Shown: positions 53,008 through 63,022, numbered from the stretch's first letter. The stretch: DNA of 64,000 nt from Sulfurimonas sp. (GCF_028713515.1 NZ_JAQTOD010000002.1:242501-306500); one strand, 5' to 3'. The notes: a model not told the origin generated them from the letters alone. Numbers and translations: made by a program.

Positions 53008-56000
53008 TGTTCTCTCGTTTTTTTATAGATAGACCCATATTTTCCGGCGTTATAGCCATCTTGATTGTGGTATTTGGAACCATTTCACTACTAAATCTTC
53101 CAGTATCACAGTTTCCAAAAGTTACTCCTCCAACGGTGAGCATAAGCATCAGCTACCCAGGAGCCGAAGCAAAAACCATAGCAGATACAGTACTCGCACC
53201 CATAGAAGAGCAGATAGCTGGAACCGATCATCTCATGTATATGACCTCTTCAGCATCTGGTATGTCTGGTAGCGGAAGTATAAACTGTACATTTGAAGTT
53301 GGAACCGACATAGACAAAGCCCTTGTGGATATCCAAAACCGAGCAAATCTAGCCCTTCCGCAACTCCCAAGCGTTGTAAGAATGTTTGGAATCAATGTTA
53401 AAAAAGGTACTCAAGATATCTTGATGATTACGGCATTTTACTCGCCAGATAATTCAATGAGCGATATTGACATAAGCAACTATGTCGATACGCATATAGT
53501 CAATGAAATAAAGAGAATCCCTGGTGCTGGCGATGCTTCTATCTCGGGTCGAAGAGATTATGCGATGCGTATCTGGCTAAACCCTGACAAGATGGCTTCT
53601 ATGGGGATTACATCTTCTGATGTTGACAGTGCAATAAACGAACAAAATCTTCAAACATATCCAGGGCGATTAGGGCAAAGTCCCATAAAAACACAAGAGA
53701 TGACTGTGATGCTCACCTCAAAAGGAAGATTATCAACCGTTGAGGAATTTGAGCAGATTATTGTTCGTGCAAAGAGTGACGGAACAATTGTTCATCTGCG
53801 CGACATAGCTAGAGTTGAGTTAGGTACTAGTAACTACGAGTATTACGGAAGATTCAAAGGTAAACCTGCGGCACTTTTAGCTGTTTTTTCCAGATCAGAT
53901 GCCAACGCTATCCAAACTTGTGATGCCGTAAGTAAAGAGATAGAGCGACTCTCCAAAACATTTCCAAGTGGTCTAAAATACGAAGTTGCTCACAACTCAA
54001 CCAATTTTATAAAAATCTCCATCAAAGAGGTAATTAAAACACTAGCTGAAGCACTTCTACTGGTTATCGTGGTTATCTATCTATTTTTACAGAGCGCTAG
54101 AGCTAGTCTTATAGCACTTATTGCCGTTCCTGTCTCTCTTATGGGAGCGTTTATTGGGATGTATCTTTTAGGTTACTCAATCAACACTTTAACACTCTTT
54201 GGAGTGGTTTTAGCGATTGGAATTGTTGTTGATGACGCAATTGTGGTCGTGGAAAATATGGAGAGGATTATGCAGAGCGAGCATATAACTCCAAAAGAGG
54301 CAGCCATCAAAGCGATGGAGCAAGTCACTAGCCCAATCATTGCTATCGTTTTGGTTTTGTGTGCAGTTTTTATACCAGCGACTTTTGTCGGCGGAATGAC
54401 TGGAGAGTTATACAAACAGTTCGCTATGACAATCGCTGTATCGGTAATCTTCTCAGGTTTTGTAGCACTTACTCTATCACCATCTTTAGGAGCACTACTT
54501 TTACGCCAACACGAAAATGCTCCTCCTGCCCTATTCGTGCGCTTTAACACGATGTTCTCAAACATGACAGAACGATATATCCATCTCTCTGTATCAATGA
54601 TTAAGCGAAGTTTTATAACGCTATTTTTATATCTTGGTGTCTTTGGAATTATCTATCATCTCTCAACAACAACACCAAAATCATTTCTGCCAACAGAAGA
54701 CCAAGGCTACTTTTTTACAGTTCTCTCACTTCCAGAGGGTGCAACAATAGAGCGAACTCAGGCTGCGGTTGAAAAAGCGGAAAAAGTGGTAAAAGATATA
54801 GATGGCGTAAAAGGTATGATTGCCATCGTCGGAAGCAACTTCCTAGGAGGCGGACAAGAGCCAAACTCGGCCACACTTATTGCTAGACTTATACCGTGGG
54901 ATCAGAGAGAAACTGTAGAGTTAAGCGTCAAAGAGATTATCAAAACATTTAAAAAAGCAATCCAACCAATAAGTGAAGCAAGTTTCAATATATTCTCCCC
55001 ACCGCCAATCAGAGGGCTAAGTAAAACTGGCGGTGTTCAGCTATGGCTTCAAAGCCCTGATGGAGATATGAAAGCCCTTGCACAAAATGCACAAAAGTTT
55101 ATAAGCAGAGCCAAAGAGCTTCCACAATTTGCAAATATCACAAGCACAATGCGTCCATCATCTCCAACACTTTTTGTGGATGTAAATAGAGAAAGAGCTA
55201 AAACCCTTGGTGTTTCACTAAATGATCTGTTTTCAACAATTCAGCATACAGTTGGTGTCTCAAATATAACTCAATTTGAAAAAGATGGGCACAACTACTG
55301 GGTGAAAGTTCAAGCTGATGCGGCTTTTAGACAGACACCAACCGACATAAGCAGAGGGTTTGTAAAGTCATCATCTGGCACTATGATACCGCTAAGTGCC
55401 ATTGTATCAGTGCGTCAAGAGTCTGCTGCTGTTAGGATTGAGCATTTTAACACTGTACTCTCAGTTCCAGTCACCGCTTCGCTTAAACCAGGAGTTAGCA
55501 CAGGAGAGGCGATTGACATTATTGAAGCTCTAGCAAAAGAGACGCTCTCACCAGGGATTGTGACTAGTTGGGATGGTGTTGCTTATCAACAAATCCTTAT
55601 ACAAAATCAAGCAAAATATATCTTAATCTTTGCTCTAATAATCGTTTTCCTAATTCTATCAGCCCAATATGAAGCGTGGATTTTACCACTAGCCGTTATG
55701 CTCTCAGTACCATTTGGAATAGCTGGCGCATACATAGCATTATGGGCAACAGGGCAAAGCAACGACATCTATTTCCAGATTGGTTTGCTCACGCTAGTTG
55801 CACTCGCCGCAAAAAATTCTATCCTAGTTGTTCAGTTTGCAGAACAAGAGCGAAAAAGTGGTAAAAGCATCTACGAAGCAACCATATCAGCCGCAAGACT
55901 CCGTTATCGTCCGATGATGATGACATCGTTAGCTTTTGTATTTGGAGTATTGCCACTAGCACTAAGTACAGGGGCAGGAGCAGAGAGCCGCCACTCTATT

Positions 56001-56117
56001 GGAATTGGGATACTAGGAGGAATGATTGCAGCAACATTCGTGGAACGATATTTTATCCCATACTTGTACTATCAAGTCTCTACACTACAAGAGAAAATGA
56101 AGAGAAAGTTTAGGTAA
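53007..56117 (+). CDS. RND multidrug efflux pump, HAE1/AcrB type
   Basis: 1036 residues, inner-membrane proton-driven exporter. MFSRFFIDRPIFSGVIAI at the N-terminus, PGAEAKTIADTVLAPIEEQI, the proton-relay segment GIVVDDAIVVVENMERIM in TM4 (paired Asp), twelve membrane segments in total, and GLLTLVALAAKNSILVVQFAEQ with the TM10 Lys. The C-terminus has LRYRPMMMTSLAFVFGVLPLALSTGAGAESRHSIGIGILGGM. Forms a tripartite complex with the adaptor and the outer-membrane protein at 57009. Substrates unknown. Confidence 0.95.
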   Translation: MFSRFFIDRPIFSGVIAILIVVFGTISLLNLPVSQFPKVTPPTVSISISYPGAEAKTIADTVLAPIEEQIAGTDHLMYMTSSASGMSGSGSINCTFEVGTDIDKALVDIQNRANLALPQLPSVVRMFGINVKKGTQDILMITAFYSPDNSMSDIDISNYVDTHIVNEIKRIPGAGDASISGRRDYAMRIWLNPDKMASMGITSSDVDSAINEQNLQTYPGRLGQSPIKTQEMTVMLTSKGRLSTVEEFEQIIVRAKSDGTIVHLRDIARVELGTSNYEYYGRFKGKPAALLAVFSRSDANAIQTCDAVSKEIERLSKTFPSGLKYEVAHNSTNFIKISIKEVIKTLAEALLLVIVVIYLFLQSARASLIALIAVPVSLMGAFIGMYLLGYSINTLTLFGVVLAIGIVVDDAIVVVENMERIMQSEHITPKEAAIKAMEQVTSPIIAIVLVLCAVFIPATFVGGMTGELYKQFAMTIAVSVIFSGFVALTLSPSLGALLLRQHENAPPALFVRFNTMFSNMTERYIHLSVSMIKRSFITLFLYLGVFGIIYHLSTTTPKSFLPTEDQGYFFTVLSLPEGATIERTQAAVEKAEKVVKDIDGVKGMIAIVGSNFLGGGQEPNSATLIARLIPWDQRETVELSVKEIIKTFKKAIQPISEASFNIFSPPPIRGLSKTGGVQLWLQSPDGDMKALAQNAQKFISRAKELPQFANITSTMRPSSPTLFVDVNRERAKTLGVSLNDLFSTIQHTVGVSNITQFEKDGHNYWVKVQADAAFRQTPTDISRGFVKSSSGTMIPLSAIVSVRQESAAVRIEHFNTVLSVPVTASLKPGVSTGEAIDIIEALAKETLSPGIVTSWDGVAYQQILIQNQAKYILIFALIIVFLILSAQYEAWILPLAVMLSVPFGIAGAYIALWATGQSNDIYFQIGLLTLVALAAKNSILVVQFAEQERKSGKSIYEATISAARLRYRPMMMTSLAFVFGVLPLALSTGAGAESRHSIGIGILGGMIAATFVERYFIPYLYYQVSTLQEKMKRKFR

Positions 56118-56171
56118 CAAAGAGTAACAGGTTTATACAACCCTGCTACTAAAAAATCAAATCTTTAAAAT

Positions 56172-56876
56172 TTACTCTGCTTTCTCATCTTTTATCTGCT
56201 CTTCATCCTTGACAACAACAACCTCTTCCTCCACCTCATCGGCTTTATAGTAGTTAATTCTTGCATCCAAAAGAACTGTTTTTGCAAAATGAGCCTTTGT
56301 TCCTTTTGGAAATTCTGGGTCTTTTAGTAGAACTGATATCTCATCACTTGAGTTCTTTTTAATTATCTTCTTAAGTTTACCCTCACCCATAGCATAGGCA
56401 AAATCAGCCAGATACCAACTTCCAAACTCTCTTTTTAAGTATTTTATATACCGAATTGCCGCGTCAGTTGAACGACTTGCGTTTAGTCTCTCATCCTTTT
56501 TCTTTTTTACAATTAGTCCAAAATTGCAAGCGGTTTGCTTTCCAAACTGCCATAGTCCAGCGGAACCACATCCTCTTGAAGATGCGTTAAATTTAGATTC
56601 GGCGTATGGAACAAGAGAAAAGTAAGGAGGTATTCCAGCTTTTTCAAACTTAGCTTCTATTGGTGCCAAAGCCACTCTAGTTGCTTGGTGGCGTTTGTAA
56701 AGCACAGAGATGGTTCCCTTGTAGTGATTGAGAGTTTTTTCAATTATTGGGTCATCAGCGAGCGTTTCGTTGCTCTCCAAGGAAGTCAAAGATGCGTTGA
56801 TGGAGCGAGTGTTGTCCGCCGCAAATAAGGAGAGTCCAGCAAAGAAAAATAGGGTTATAAGCAGATATTTAAGCAT
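56172..56876 (-). CDS. lytic transglycosylase (SLT domain)
   Basis: 234 residues with signal peptide (MLKYLLITLFFFAGLSLFA). SLT fold: IPPYFSLVPYAESKFNASSRGCGSAGLWQF with the catalytic Glu in AESKF near residue 92, AIRYIKYLKREFGSWYLADFAYAMGEGKL. C-terminal acidic tail (EEEVVVVKDEEQIKDEK). MltD-like. Cleaves glycan strands in the periplasm. It lies in reverse between the pump and the outer-membrane channel of the efflux set. Confidence 0.85.
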   Translation of the reverse strand: MLKYLLITLFFFAGLSLFAADNTRSINASLTSLESNETLADDPIIEKTLNHYKGTISVLYKRHQATRVALAPIEAKFEKAGIPPYFSLVPYAESKFNASSRGCGSAGLWQFGKQTACNFGLIVKKKKDERLNASRSTDAAIRYIKYLKREFGSWYLADFAYAMGEGKLKKIIKKNSSDEISVLLKDPEFPKGTKAHFAKTVLLDARINYYKADEVEEEVVVVKDEEQIKDEKAE

Positions 56877-56969
56877 TAACTTCCTTGATTTTTATTAGTT
56901 TTCTAACTTCTATCGTAGCGTAAAAGGCTTAATAGGTCAAATTTCATGTCTGTTTGATTGGCTCTTTTT

Positions 56970-56978
56970 TGGTACAAT
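56970..56978 (+). promoter_or_regulatory. extended -10 promoter for the outer-membrane efflux gene
   Basis: TGGTACAAT, a TG-extended -10, 30 nt before the ATG and followed by the ribosome site GGGGAAA. It gives the outer-membrane gene its own promoter, independent of the adaptor-pump transcript. Confidence 0.5.
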
Positions 56979-57008
56979 TTGCCTTCCAAATAGGGGAAAA
57001 CAGAGAAA

Positions 57009-58385
57009 ATGAAAAAAATAGCATTTTTGATAATCACACTTTTTTTAGTAAGCGGATGCACTGTGGTAGGTCCTGACTTTTCCCCTCCTCACACAGATAC
57101 ACCGATTGATTGGCAAACAGATGAAGATATTTTTGTTGAAAATATGGATAGATGGTGGGAAAAATTAGGCGATAAAAATTTAAATCTTCTAGTAGAAAAA
57201 GCGATTAAACAGAACAAAAACATCATGATTGCCGCTGCACAAAACGAGGGCTTTATGGCAAAACTTGGAGTTGCGAATGCAAGTTTTTTCCCTCAGATAA
57301 ACGCAGAAGGCACTACAACAAAAGAAAAATCATCAAACGCAATTAGTACGACTTATGGTGTTGGTCTTGGAATGAGTCAGTTTGAGATTGACTTCTGGGG
57401 AAAATACAAAAGAGCAAGTGAGTCAGCAAAAGCAATGCTTCTTGCAAGCAGATATAACAGAGAGTTAGTTCGCTCCTCGACCATCACAAATATAGTAAGC
57501 ACTTACAACACGATTCTAACAGCGCAAAAGCTCCTAAAAAATGCCAAAGATAATTACCTGCTTTTAGAAGAGATAACTTCCATATTTAAAACAAAACTCG
57601 AGCAAGGAGTAGGTTCAAATAGCGATGTTTTACAATCAGAAGCACTATTAGAGCAGACATACAGCGATATTCCAGCGAGAGAAGCAAAAATATCAACGCT
57701 GGAAAATGCTCTAGCTTTTCTAGTTGGAGAGGCTCCAGGTAGCGTTAAAGTAACCGAATCAACTCAGTGGAGCAAAGATATTGAAGTTCCAGCAGGAATT
57801 CCATCTGAACTTCTAGAGCGTCGCCCAGATATTTTATCAGCAGAAGCATCTTGGCGCGCAACAAATGCAACCATAGGCATAGCGGAGAGTGGCTATTTCC
57901 CATCTTTTTCACTAACAGGATTATTAGGATTTCAAAGCACAGAGCTCTCTTCACTACTAAATGGTTCTTCACAGATATGGCAAGTAACCCCTGCTGTCTC
58001 ACTTCCAATTTTTACAGCAGGAAGAACAAAAAGCGAGATTAATCTAGCAAAAGCGCAAACAAAAGAGGCAAAAACACAATATGAGCAGACGCTACTAAGA
58101 GCTTTTGGAGAAGTTGACAATGCCTTAAGAGATCGCAAAAGTATAAAAATGAGCCGAAAGTATCTTGAGAATGCACAAGAAAAATATAAACTAGCAGAAA
58201 AAATGAGCTTATTCGAATATGATAATGGAAAAACAGGGTATCTCTCAGTGCTTCTTGTCAGACAATCACTAGTTTCAAACGAGAGTCACATGATAGTAAA
58301 CGACGATTCAAAATACCTAAACTTTATAGCGCTATGCAAGGCTCTTGGTGGAGGATGGGAGAGATTTAAAACAGATTCAAAGTAG
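57009..58385 (+). CDS. outer-membrane efflux lipoprotein, NodT/OprM type
   Basis: 458 residues. Lipoprotein signal with lipobox LVSGC at residue ~17, then TVVGPDFSPPHTDTPIDW, typical of NodT-family channels. Two OEP repeats of coiled helices: NKNIMIAAAQNEGFMAKLGVANASFFPQI and ATIGIAESGYFPSFSLTGLLGFQS; ELLERRPDILSAEASW is the conserved RRPDI motif. Outer-membrane channel for the RND pump encoded upstream. Confidence 0.92.
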   Translation: MKKIAFLIITLFLVSGCTVVGPDFSPPHTDTPIDWQTDEDIFVENMDRWWEKLGDKNLNLLVEKAIKQNKNIMIAAAQNEGFMAKLGVANASFFPQINAEGTTTKEKSSNAISTTYGVGLGMSQFEIDFWGKYKRASESAKAMLLASRYNRELVRSSTITNIVSTYNTILTAQKLLKNAKDNYLLLEEITSIFKTKLEQGVGSNSDVLQSEALLEQTYSDIPAREAKISTLENALAFLVGEAPGSVKVTESTQWSKDIEVPAGIPSELLERRPDILSAEASWRATNATIGIAESGYFPSFSLTGLLGFQSTELSSLLNGSSQIWQVTPAVSLPIFTAGRTKSEINLAKAQTKEAKTQYEQTLLRAFGEVDNALRDRKSIKMSRKYLENAQEKYKLAEKMSLFEYDNGKTGYLSVLLVRQSLVSNESHMIVNDDSKYLNFIALCKALGGGWERFKTDSK

Positions 58386-58413
58386 ATTCAAGTGAAGTAA
58401 AAATCTACTTTTT
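58379..58413. terminator. terminator between efflux channel and prfB
   Basis: AAAGTAGAT and ATCTACTTT form a 9-bp stem with a 15-nt loop, followed by TT on plus (T5 in all). It overlaps the stop of the plus gene and ends 5 nt before the prfB stop, so it can serve both convergent genes. Confidence 0.55.
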
Positions 58414-58417
58414 GAAC

Positions 58418-59515
58418 TTAAGCTCTACTTTGAGAGATTAAAACATCTTCCAACATTTTTCCTATATCTCCATCCAATATAGTAGCAACATTAGAGTAAG
58501 CAATATTGCTTCTTGTATCTTTTATCTGCTGATACGGCTGCATGACATAAGAGCGAATCTGGTGTCCCCAACCAATCTCGCTCTTTGCAATACCAGCAAC
58601 TTCCGCCTTTTGCGCTTCAAGCTCTAACTCATATAGTCTTGATTTTAGCATTTTCATAGCAGTAGCTTTGTTTTTGTGCTGGCTTCTGTCGTTTTGACAT
58701 TGAACCACTACATTTGTTTTTATATGAGTGATTCTTATGGCGGACTCAGTTTTATTTACATGCTGTCCGCCAGCGCCACTAGAGCGGTAAGTGTCTATGC
58801 GAATATCTCTATCTTCTATCACAATATTTATATCATCATCAACCTCAGGAGATACCATAACCGAACTAAATGATGTATGTCTTTTTGCATTTGAGTCAAA
58901 AGGCGAGATGCGAACAAGTCTATGAATCCCATTTTCTACCTTTAAATAGCCATAGGCATTTTCACCTTTTATAAGAATAGAAACATCTTTTATCCCGGCT
59001 TCATCACCTGCTTGATAATCAAGCACCTCAATCGTATATCCGTTTCTCTCAGCAAATCTTTTGTACATCCTAAGAAGCATCGATGCCCAATCTTGTGACT
59101 CTGTTCCGCCAGCTCCAGGATGAATGGACAAAATTGCATTGTTTGCGTCCATCTCTTCGCTTAACAGAACCTCAACTTCCATATTTAGTATAAGATTCTC
59201 TAAGTTCTGGGCATCATCAAAACATTCAGCAATCGCTTCATCATCATTTTCATCTTTTGCCATCTCATAAAGTTCAACTGCATCATCAACCTTGTCTTTG
59301 GCAATGAAATATTTTTTAAGTTTTCTCTCAAGCTGTGTCTTCTCTTTTTGAATCACTGCAGCACTATCAGCGTCACTCCAAAAGTCTTGCTCGTTTTCCA
59401 TCTCTTCTATTGCATCCAGTCTATCTTGCAATTTTTGAGGCTCCACAACACCAGTTATGTTGCTCATTTTGATTGTAATATTTTTTAAAAGTTCACTGTA
59501 TTCGTAGTTATCCAT
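58418..59515 (-). CDS. prfB: peptide chain release factor 2
   Basis: Ends translation at UGA and UAA. 365 residues in one uninterrupted frame: the programmed frameshift found in many prfB genes is absent (no in-frame TGA near codon 25). Tripeptide SPF in [17 protein letters not shown], catalytic GGQ in [18 protein letters not shown], and [20 protein letters not shown]. Divergent from panC with closely set -10 boxes. Confidence 0.96.
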   Translation of the reverse strand: MDNYEYSELLKNITIKMSNITGVVEPQKLQDRLDAIEEMENEQDFWSDADSAAVIQKEKTQLERKLKKYFIAKDKVDDAVELYEMAKDENDDEAIAECFDDAQNLENLILNMEVEVLLSEEMDANNAILSIHPGAGGTESQDWASMLLRMYKRFAERNGYTIEVLDYQAGDEAGIKDVSILIKGENAYGYLKVENGIHRLVRISPFDSNAKRHTSFSSVMVSPEVDDDINIVIEDRDIRIDTYRSSGAGGQHVNKTESAIRITHIKTNVVVQCQNDRSQHKNKATAMKMLKSRLYELELEAQKAEVAGIAKSEIGWGHQIRSYVMQPYQQIKDTRSNIAYSNVATILDGDIGKMLEDVLISQSRA

Positions 59516-59533
59516 AAATAAATTCCATTGTTG

Positions 59534-59549
59534 TATAATTGCGATTATA
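59534..59549. promoter_or_regulatory. divergent -10 boxes, panC and prfB
   Basis: TATAAT on plus at 59534-59539, 29 nt before panC, and TATAAT on minus at 59549-59544, 28 nt before prfB. The two are inverted and only 4 bp apart, so polymerase binding to one would block the other. Confidence 0.5.
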
Positions 59550-59568
59550 ACACACTAAGGCGCAATTT

Positions 59569-60390
59569 ATGAAGATATTCTCCAACCCACAAGAGTTAAA
59601 AATTTATTTAAAAGAGATAGATAAAACCGTTGGTTTTGTGCCAACAATGGGAGCTCTGCACGAGGGACATATCTCGCTTGTAAAAAAAGCAAAAGAGCAA
59701 AATGAGGTTGTTGTTGTCTCTATTTTCGTAAATCCAACACAATTTTTAAAGGGCGAAGATTTTGAGAAGTATCCGAGAAAAGATGAGGCAGATAAGCAGA
59801 TTTGTAAACTGAGCGGTGTTGATGTTCTCTTTTTTCCACAAGCAGAAGATATTTACACAGATGACGAAGTTAGCTTAAATGCCCCTAGAATAAGGGGTTT
59901 TGTTCTTGAAGGAAACAGTAGACCGTCACATTTTGATGGAGTATTAACGGTTGTCATGAAACTCTTAAATATAGTAAATCCGACAAGGGCGTATTTTGGC
60001 AAAAAAGATGCACAGCAACTAAATCTTATCTCTTTGATGGTAAAACAACTCTTCATGAGCGTTGAGATTGTTCCAGTTGATACAGTAAGAGAAAAAGATG
60101 GTTTAGCGCTTAGTAGTCGAAATGTTTATCTCTCATCTCCACAGAGAAAAGAGGCTCTAAAAATAGTATCCTCGCTCCATAGTGCCGGCATAATGGTTAG
60201 TAAAAATATTTTAAATTCAGAGCTTATTACAAATGAGATGCGTAAAATTCTAGCTCCACTAGAGATTTCTTATGTTGAAATTTTAAATCGTGATTTTCAA
60301 AAGATAGAAATACTAGAGATTGGAAATAGCGTTATTTTAGTGGAGGCTAAGGTTGGCGTCACTAGGTTGCTTGATAATATCTGGCTTTAA
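59569..60390 (+). CDS. panC: pantothenate synthetase
   Basis: 273 residues. Joins pantoate and beta-alanine with ATP. Nucleotidyl-transferase signatures: VGFVPTMGALHEGHISLVKKA (HxGH), VVSIFVNPTQFLKGEDFEKYPR, RPSHFDGVLTVVMKLLNIVNP, AYFGKKDAQQLNLI, and KDGLALSSRNVYLS. Its last 54 bp overlap the end of the convergent ftsI gene. Confidence 0.96.
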   Translation: MKIFSNPQELKIYLKEIDKTVGFVPTMGALHEGHISLVKKAKEQNEVVVVSIFVNPTQFLKGEDFEKYPRKDEADKQICKLSGVDVLFFPQAEDIYTDDEVSLNAPRIRGFVLEGNSRPSHFDGVLTVVMKLLNIVNPTRAYFGKKDAQQLNLISLMVKQLFMSVEIVPVDTVREKDGLALSSRNVYLSSPQRKEALKIVSSLHSAGIMVSKNILNSELITNEMRKILAPLEISYVEILNRDFQKIEILEIGNSVILVEAKVGVTRLLDNIWL

Positions 60391-62145
60391 GTAACTATCT
60401 TCAACCAAAATGTCTACCGCCTTCTTAAAGATTGGCACGGAAGTTTGAGCAGCAAATTGACTCTTCTTCGGTTGCATTACAACTACGCCAATCATATACT
60501 TGTTATTTTTATCATTTGCAAAACCGGCAAATGTAGTGTTGTATTTACTAACATAAACACTTTTTTCAACCATATGAGCGGTTCCAGTTTTTCCACCAAT
60601 CTCTAAACCTTCTGTTTTGGCAAGTACACCAGTTCCCTCATTTACAGTTTTTATAAGAATTCCCTTTATCTTCTCAGCGGTAGTGTTTTTTATAACCTGA
60701 ACTTGTGGCTCCACCTCGATAGGTATCTCTCGATTATAGGCGTCCACAAAGCAGTTTACGATTCTTGATTTAACTATTTTACCGCCATTATTAAAAGCGC
60801 TGTATGCCTGAATAATCTGCATCAAATTTGCTCTCATTCCATATCCATAGGCACATGTTGCTTTATATATCTCATTGTTTAGTCTTTGGGCGTCTGGGAT
60901 TGAGCCAGCTTTTTCGTATATAAGGTCATTTGTTGAATCTTGCGCAAATCCAAATTTCATCAATCCATCATGAAACTCCGCTCCTGAAAGCTTTTGGGCA
61001 ATCTGAGCTATACCGATGTTTGATGAATGTATGATTATATCCTCAACACTGAGCCAGTCAAATGTGTGTTCATCAGTTATTACTTTTGAACCAATTGCAT
61101 AACGACCATTATGACCATTTACCATATCATATGGATTTACGGCTCCTTTGTCTAAAAGAAGCGACAAAATAACACTTTTTATAACACTTCCAGGCTCAAA
61201 ACTATACTCAATCATACCGCTGTTTAAAGATGAGTAATCACTTCTTTGGATAGCCTTTGGTATAAATCTATTTGAGCTAGCCATTGCAATTACTTTGCCA
61301 TCCTTAGCGCTCATAATAACACACATTGCCTCTTCTGCCATCAAATCTATCTTCATCTTATCGAGCATTCTCTCGACTTTTACCTGAAGCGATATAGGAA
61401 TATTGAGCTTAACATCAAGACCATTGATTGCCTGTTTTGTAAAGCTATCTTTATTTAAGATGATGTAACTATTTACATCTCTATAGCCCTTAGTTGATGC
61501 GTCTTGCTTTGCAGTAAGCTCCGTCTCAAACATCTTTTCTAGACCTTTGACGCCATTAATGTTCGTATAACCATCATCCTCTGATTTATGTGTATAGCCT
61601 AAAATTGGTGTTAAGATGTTTCCGTAACTATACTCTCTGCTCTCTCCACTCTCAATAACACTAAGCCCCTGAAGTGAAGTTTTACCAGTTCTTGGATTTT
61701 TTAACTCCATAAAAACATTGTATTTTCGAAGCTCGTATGTCAAACTCTTCAAATTCTGAGCAATTTTTTCAGGTATATCATAGCTGAGGACAACTACACC
61801 ATTTTTACCTTGAATTTTTTTAATAATTTCATTTTTGGGAATTTCTGAATATATGCTAAATAGCTCAACGAAAAGCTCTTTTTTCTGAGGATCTATATAG
61901 TTTGTATTTACGACAGCTTTGTAGAGTTTTTTTGTTGTGGCAATATGAAAGCCATCAGCGCTGATAATGCTTCCTCTTTTGGCTTTTGAGCCATCATCCG
62001 AGTAAAGAGATGGTAAGTCACGAGATTTTACTACAGTTAGAAGCATTACCGCCAAAAATATAATAAAACCAAACGAAATTAGTGAAAAAAGAAGAAATAT
62101 TTTTTTGCTTTTGTTTTGATTTATCATACTTGTACCAAATTCCAT
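60337..62145 (-). CDS. ftsI: septal peptidoglycan transpeptidase (PBP2/FtsI type)
   Basis: 602 residues, class B PBP. One membrane anchor (~16-38), dimerisation domain with KRGSIISADGFHIATTKK, and transpeptidase motifs EPGSVIKSV (SxxK), HSSNIGI (SxN) and GGKTGTAHM (KTG). The start at 62145 or an internal ATG at 62127 are both possible. In C. jejuni pbpB precedes fliE in the same way. Its 3-prime end overlaps panC on the other strand by 54 bp. Confidence 0.9.
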   Translation of the reverse strand: MEFGTSMINQNKSKKIFLLFSLISFGFIIFLAVMLLTVVKSRDLPSLYSDDGSKAKRGSIISADGFHIATTKKLYKAVVNTNYIDPQKKELFVELFSIYSEIPKNEIIKKIQGKNGVVVLSYDIPEKIAQNLKSLTYELRKYNVFMELKNPRTGKTSLQGLSVIESGESREYSYGNILTPILGYTHKSEDDGYTNINGVKGLEKMFETELTAKQDASTKGYRDVNSYIILNKDSFTKQAINGLDVKLNIPISLQVKVERMLDKMKIDLMAEEAMCVIMSAKDGKVIAMASSNRFIPKAIQRSDYSSLNSGMIEYSFEPGSVIKSVILSLLLDKGAVNPYDMVNGHNGRYAIGSKVITDEHTFDWLSVEDIIIHSSNIGIAQIAQKLSGAEFHDGLMKFGFAQDSTNDLIYEKAGSIPDAQRLNNEIYKATCAYGYGMRANLMQIIQAYSAFNNGGKIVKSRIVNCFVDAYNREIPIEVEPQVQVIKNTTAEKIKGILIKTVNEGTGVLAKTEGLEIGGKTGTAHMVEKSVYVSKYNTTFAGFANDKNNKYMIGVVVMQPKKSQFAAQTSVPIFKKAVDILVEDSYLKPDIIKQPSDANLSLH

Positions 62146-62187
62146 TAACCATGCAGACTTAAGAGCAAAAAAGAGTCTCTTATTAGA

Positions 62188-62502
62188 TTACAGTTGTGTT
62201 CTTCCTAACTCTTTATAGGCATTGAGCGCTTTATTTCTTATCTCAAGCATTAGCTTCATGCTTGTCTCTGCTTTAGAAATTGCGAGTGCTGCTTGATGAA
62301 GGTCTTTTACCTGTCCAGTTGCCATATCTCCAAGAGCTTTTTCATTATCTACTTGAAGTTCATTTACTTCATTTAGAGCAGATTTTAGATGTTTTGAAAA
62401 TGAGTCACCACCATCTTCAAGCCCATCAACCCCACTTATCTTACTCTTTTGCTTTAGCAGTTCAGCAGTAGATGAACCAGCAACGCCACTTATATTATTC
62501 AT
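62188..62502 (-). CDS. fliE: flagellar hook-basal body protein FliE
   Basis: 104 residues. Rod-to-MS-ring adaptor of the flagellum. Conserved C-terminal helices: FSKHLKSALNEVNELQVDNEKALGDMATGQVKDLHQAALAISKAETSMKLMLEIRNKALNAYKE. 16 nt after flgC, in the flgB-flgC-fliE operon. Confidence 0.95.
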   Translation of the reverse strand: MNNISGVAGSSTAELLKQKSKISGVDGLEDGGDSFSKHLKSALNEVNELQVDNEKALGDMATGQVKDLHQAALAISKAETSMKLMLEIRNKALNAYKELGRTQL

Positions 62503-62518
62503 AATCTAACCTTTTTTA

Positions 62519-63013
62519 TTACTGTAGTAGCGAAATAGCACTATTTGCTATATTTTTTGCGCTCTCAAATGCAGCCACATTTGCCTGATAAGAACGAGTT
62601 GCTTCAACCAAATCGGCCATTTCTATAACAGGATTAATATTTGGATATGCAACATAACCTTTTGCGTCTGCATCTGGATGCGATGGATCATATTTCATCT
62701 TTGGCTCTCTGTCATCTCTTGAAATCTTATCAACAACCACACTCATAATTGCGGGATTTACTTTTCTGCCAAATTGACCTTCGTTTAGTGGGTCTTGATA
62801 GCTGGCACTCTGTGTCATTGAGTCTAACGCCTTATTAAACTGCTGGTTAAAGTCAATAGCTTTAAAAACAACCTCTTTTCTTCTATAGGGTCCGCCCTCT
62901 GTCGTTCTTGTCGTTTGAGCATTTGCAATATTTTCAGAAATAACATTTACACGAACTCTCTGCGCGGAAAGGCCATAGCCACTTATATCAAAACTGTTCA
63001 AAAAGTTACTCAT
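62519..63013 (-). CDS. flgC: flagellar basal-body rod protein FlgC
   Basis: 164 residues. FLNSFDISGYGLSAQRVRVNVISENIANAQTTRTTEGGPYRRKEVVFKA at the N-terminus and the C-terminal VIEMADLVEATRSYQANVAAFESAKNIANSAISLL are the conserved rod/hook coiled-coil ends. Proximal rod. 9 nt after flgB. Confidence 0.96.
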   Translation of the reverse strand: MSNFLNSFDISGYGLSAQRVRVNVISENIANAQTTRTTEGGPYRRKEVVFKAIDFNQQFNKALDSMTQSASYQDPLNEGQFGRKVNPAIMSVVVDKISRDDREPKMKYDPSHPDADAKGYVAYPNINPVIEMADLVEATRSYQANVAAFESAKNIANSAISLLQ

Positions 63014-63022
63014 CCTCTACTC

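Noticed and set aside
54173-54565. 130-codon open frame on minus inside the RND pump gene
   Set aside because: Antisense to a strongly conserved membrane region of the pump (TM4 proton-relay segment); composition is that of a shadow frame and no ribosome site or family pattern is seen.
56118-56160. Hairpin after the RND pump gene as a terminator
   Set aside because: AGTAACAGG.. / ..CCTGCTACT pairs with two mismatches and is followed by A, not T, on the relevant strand; too weak to call.
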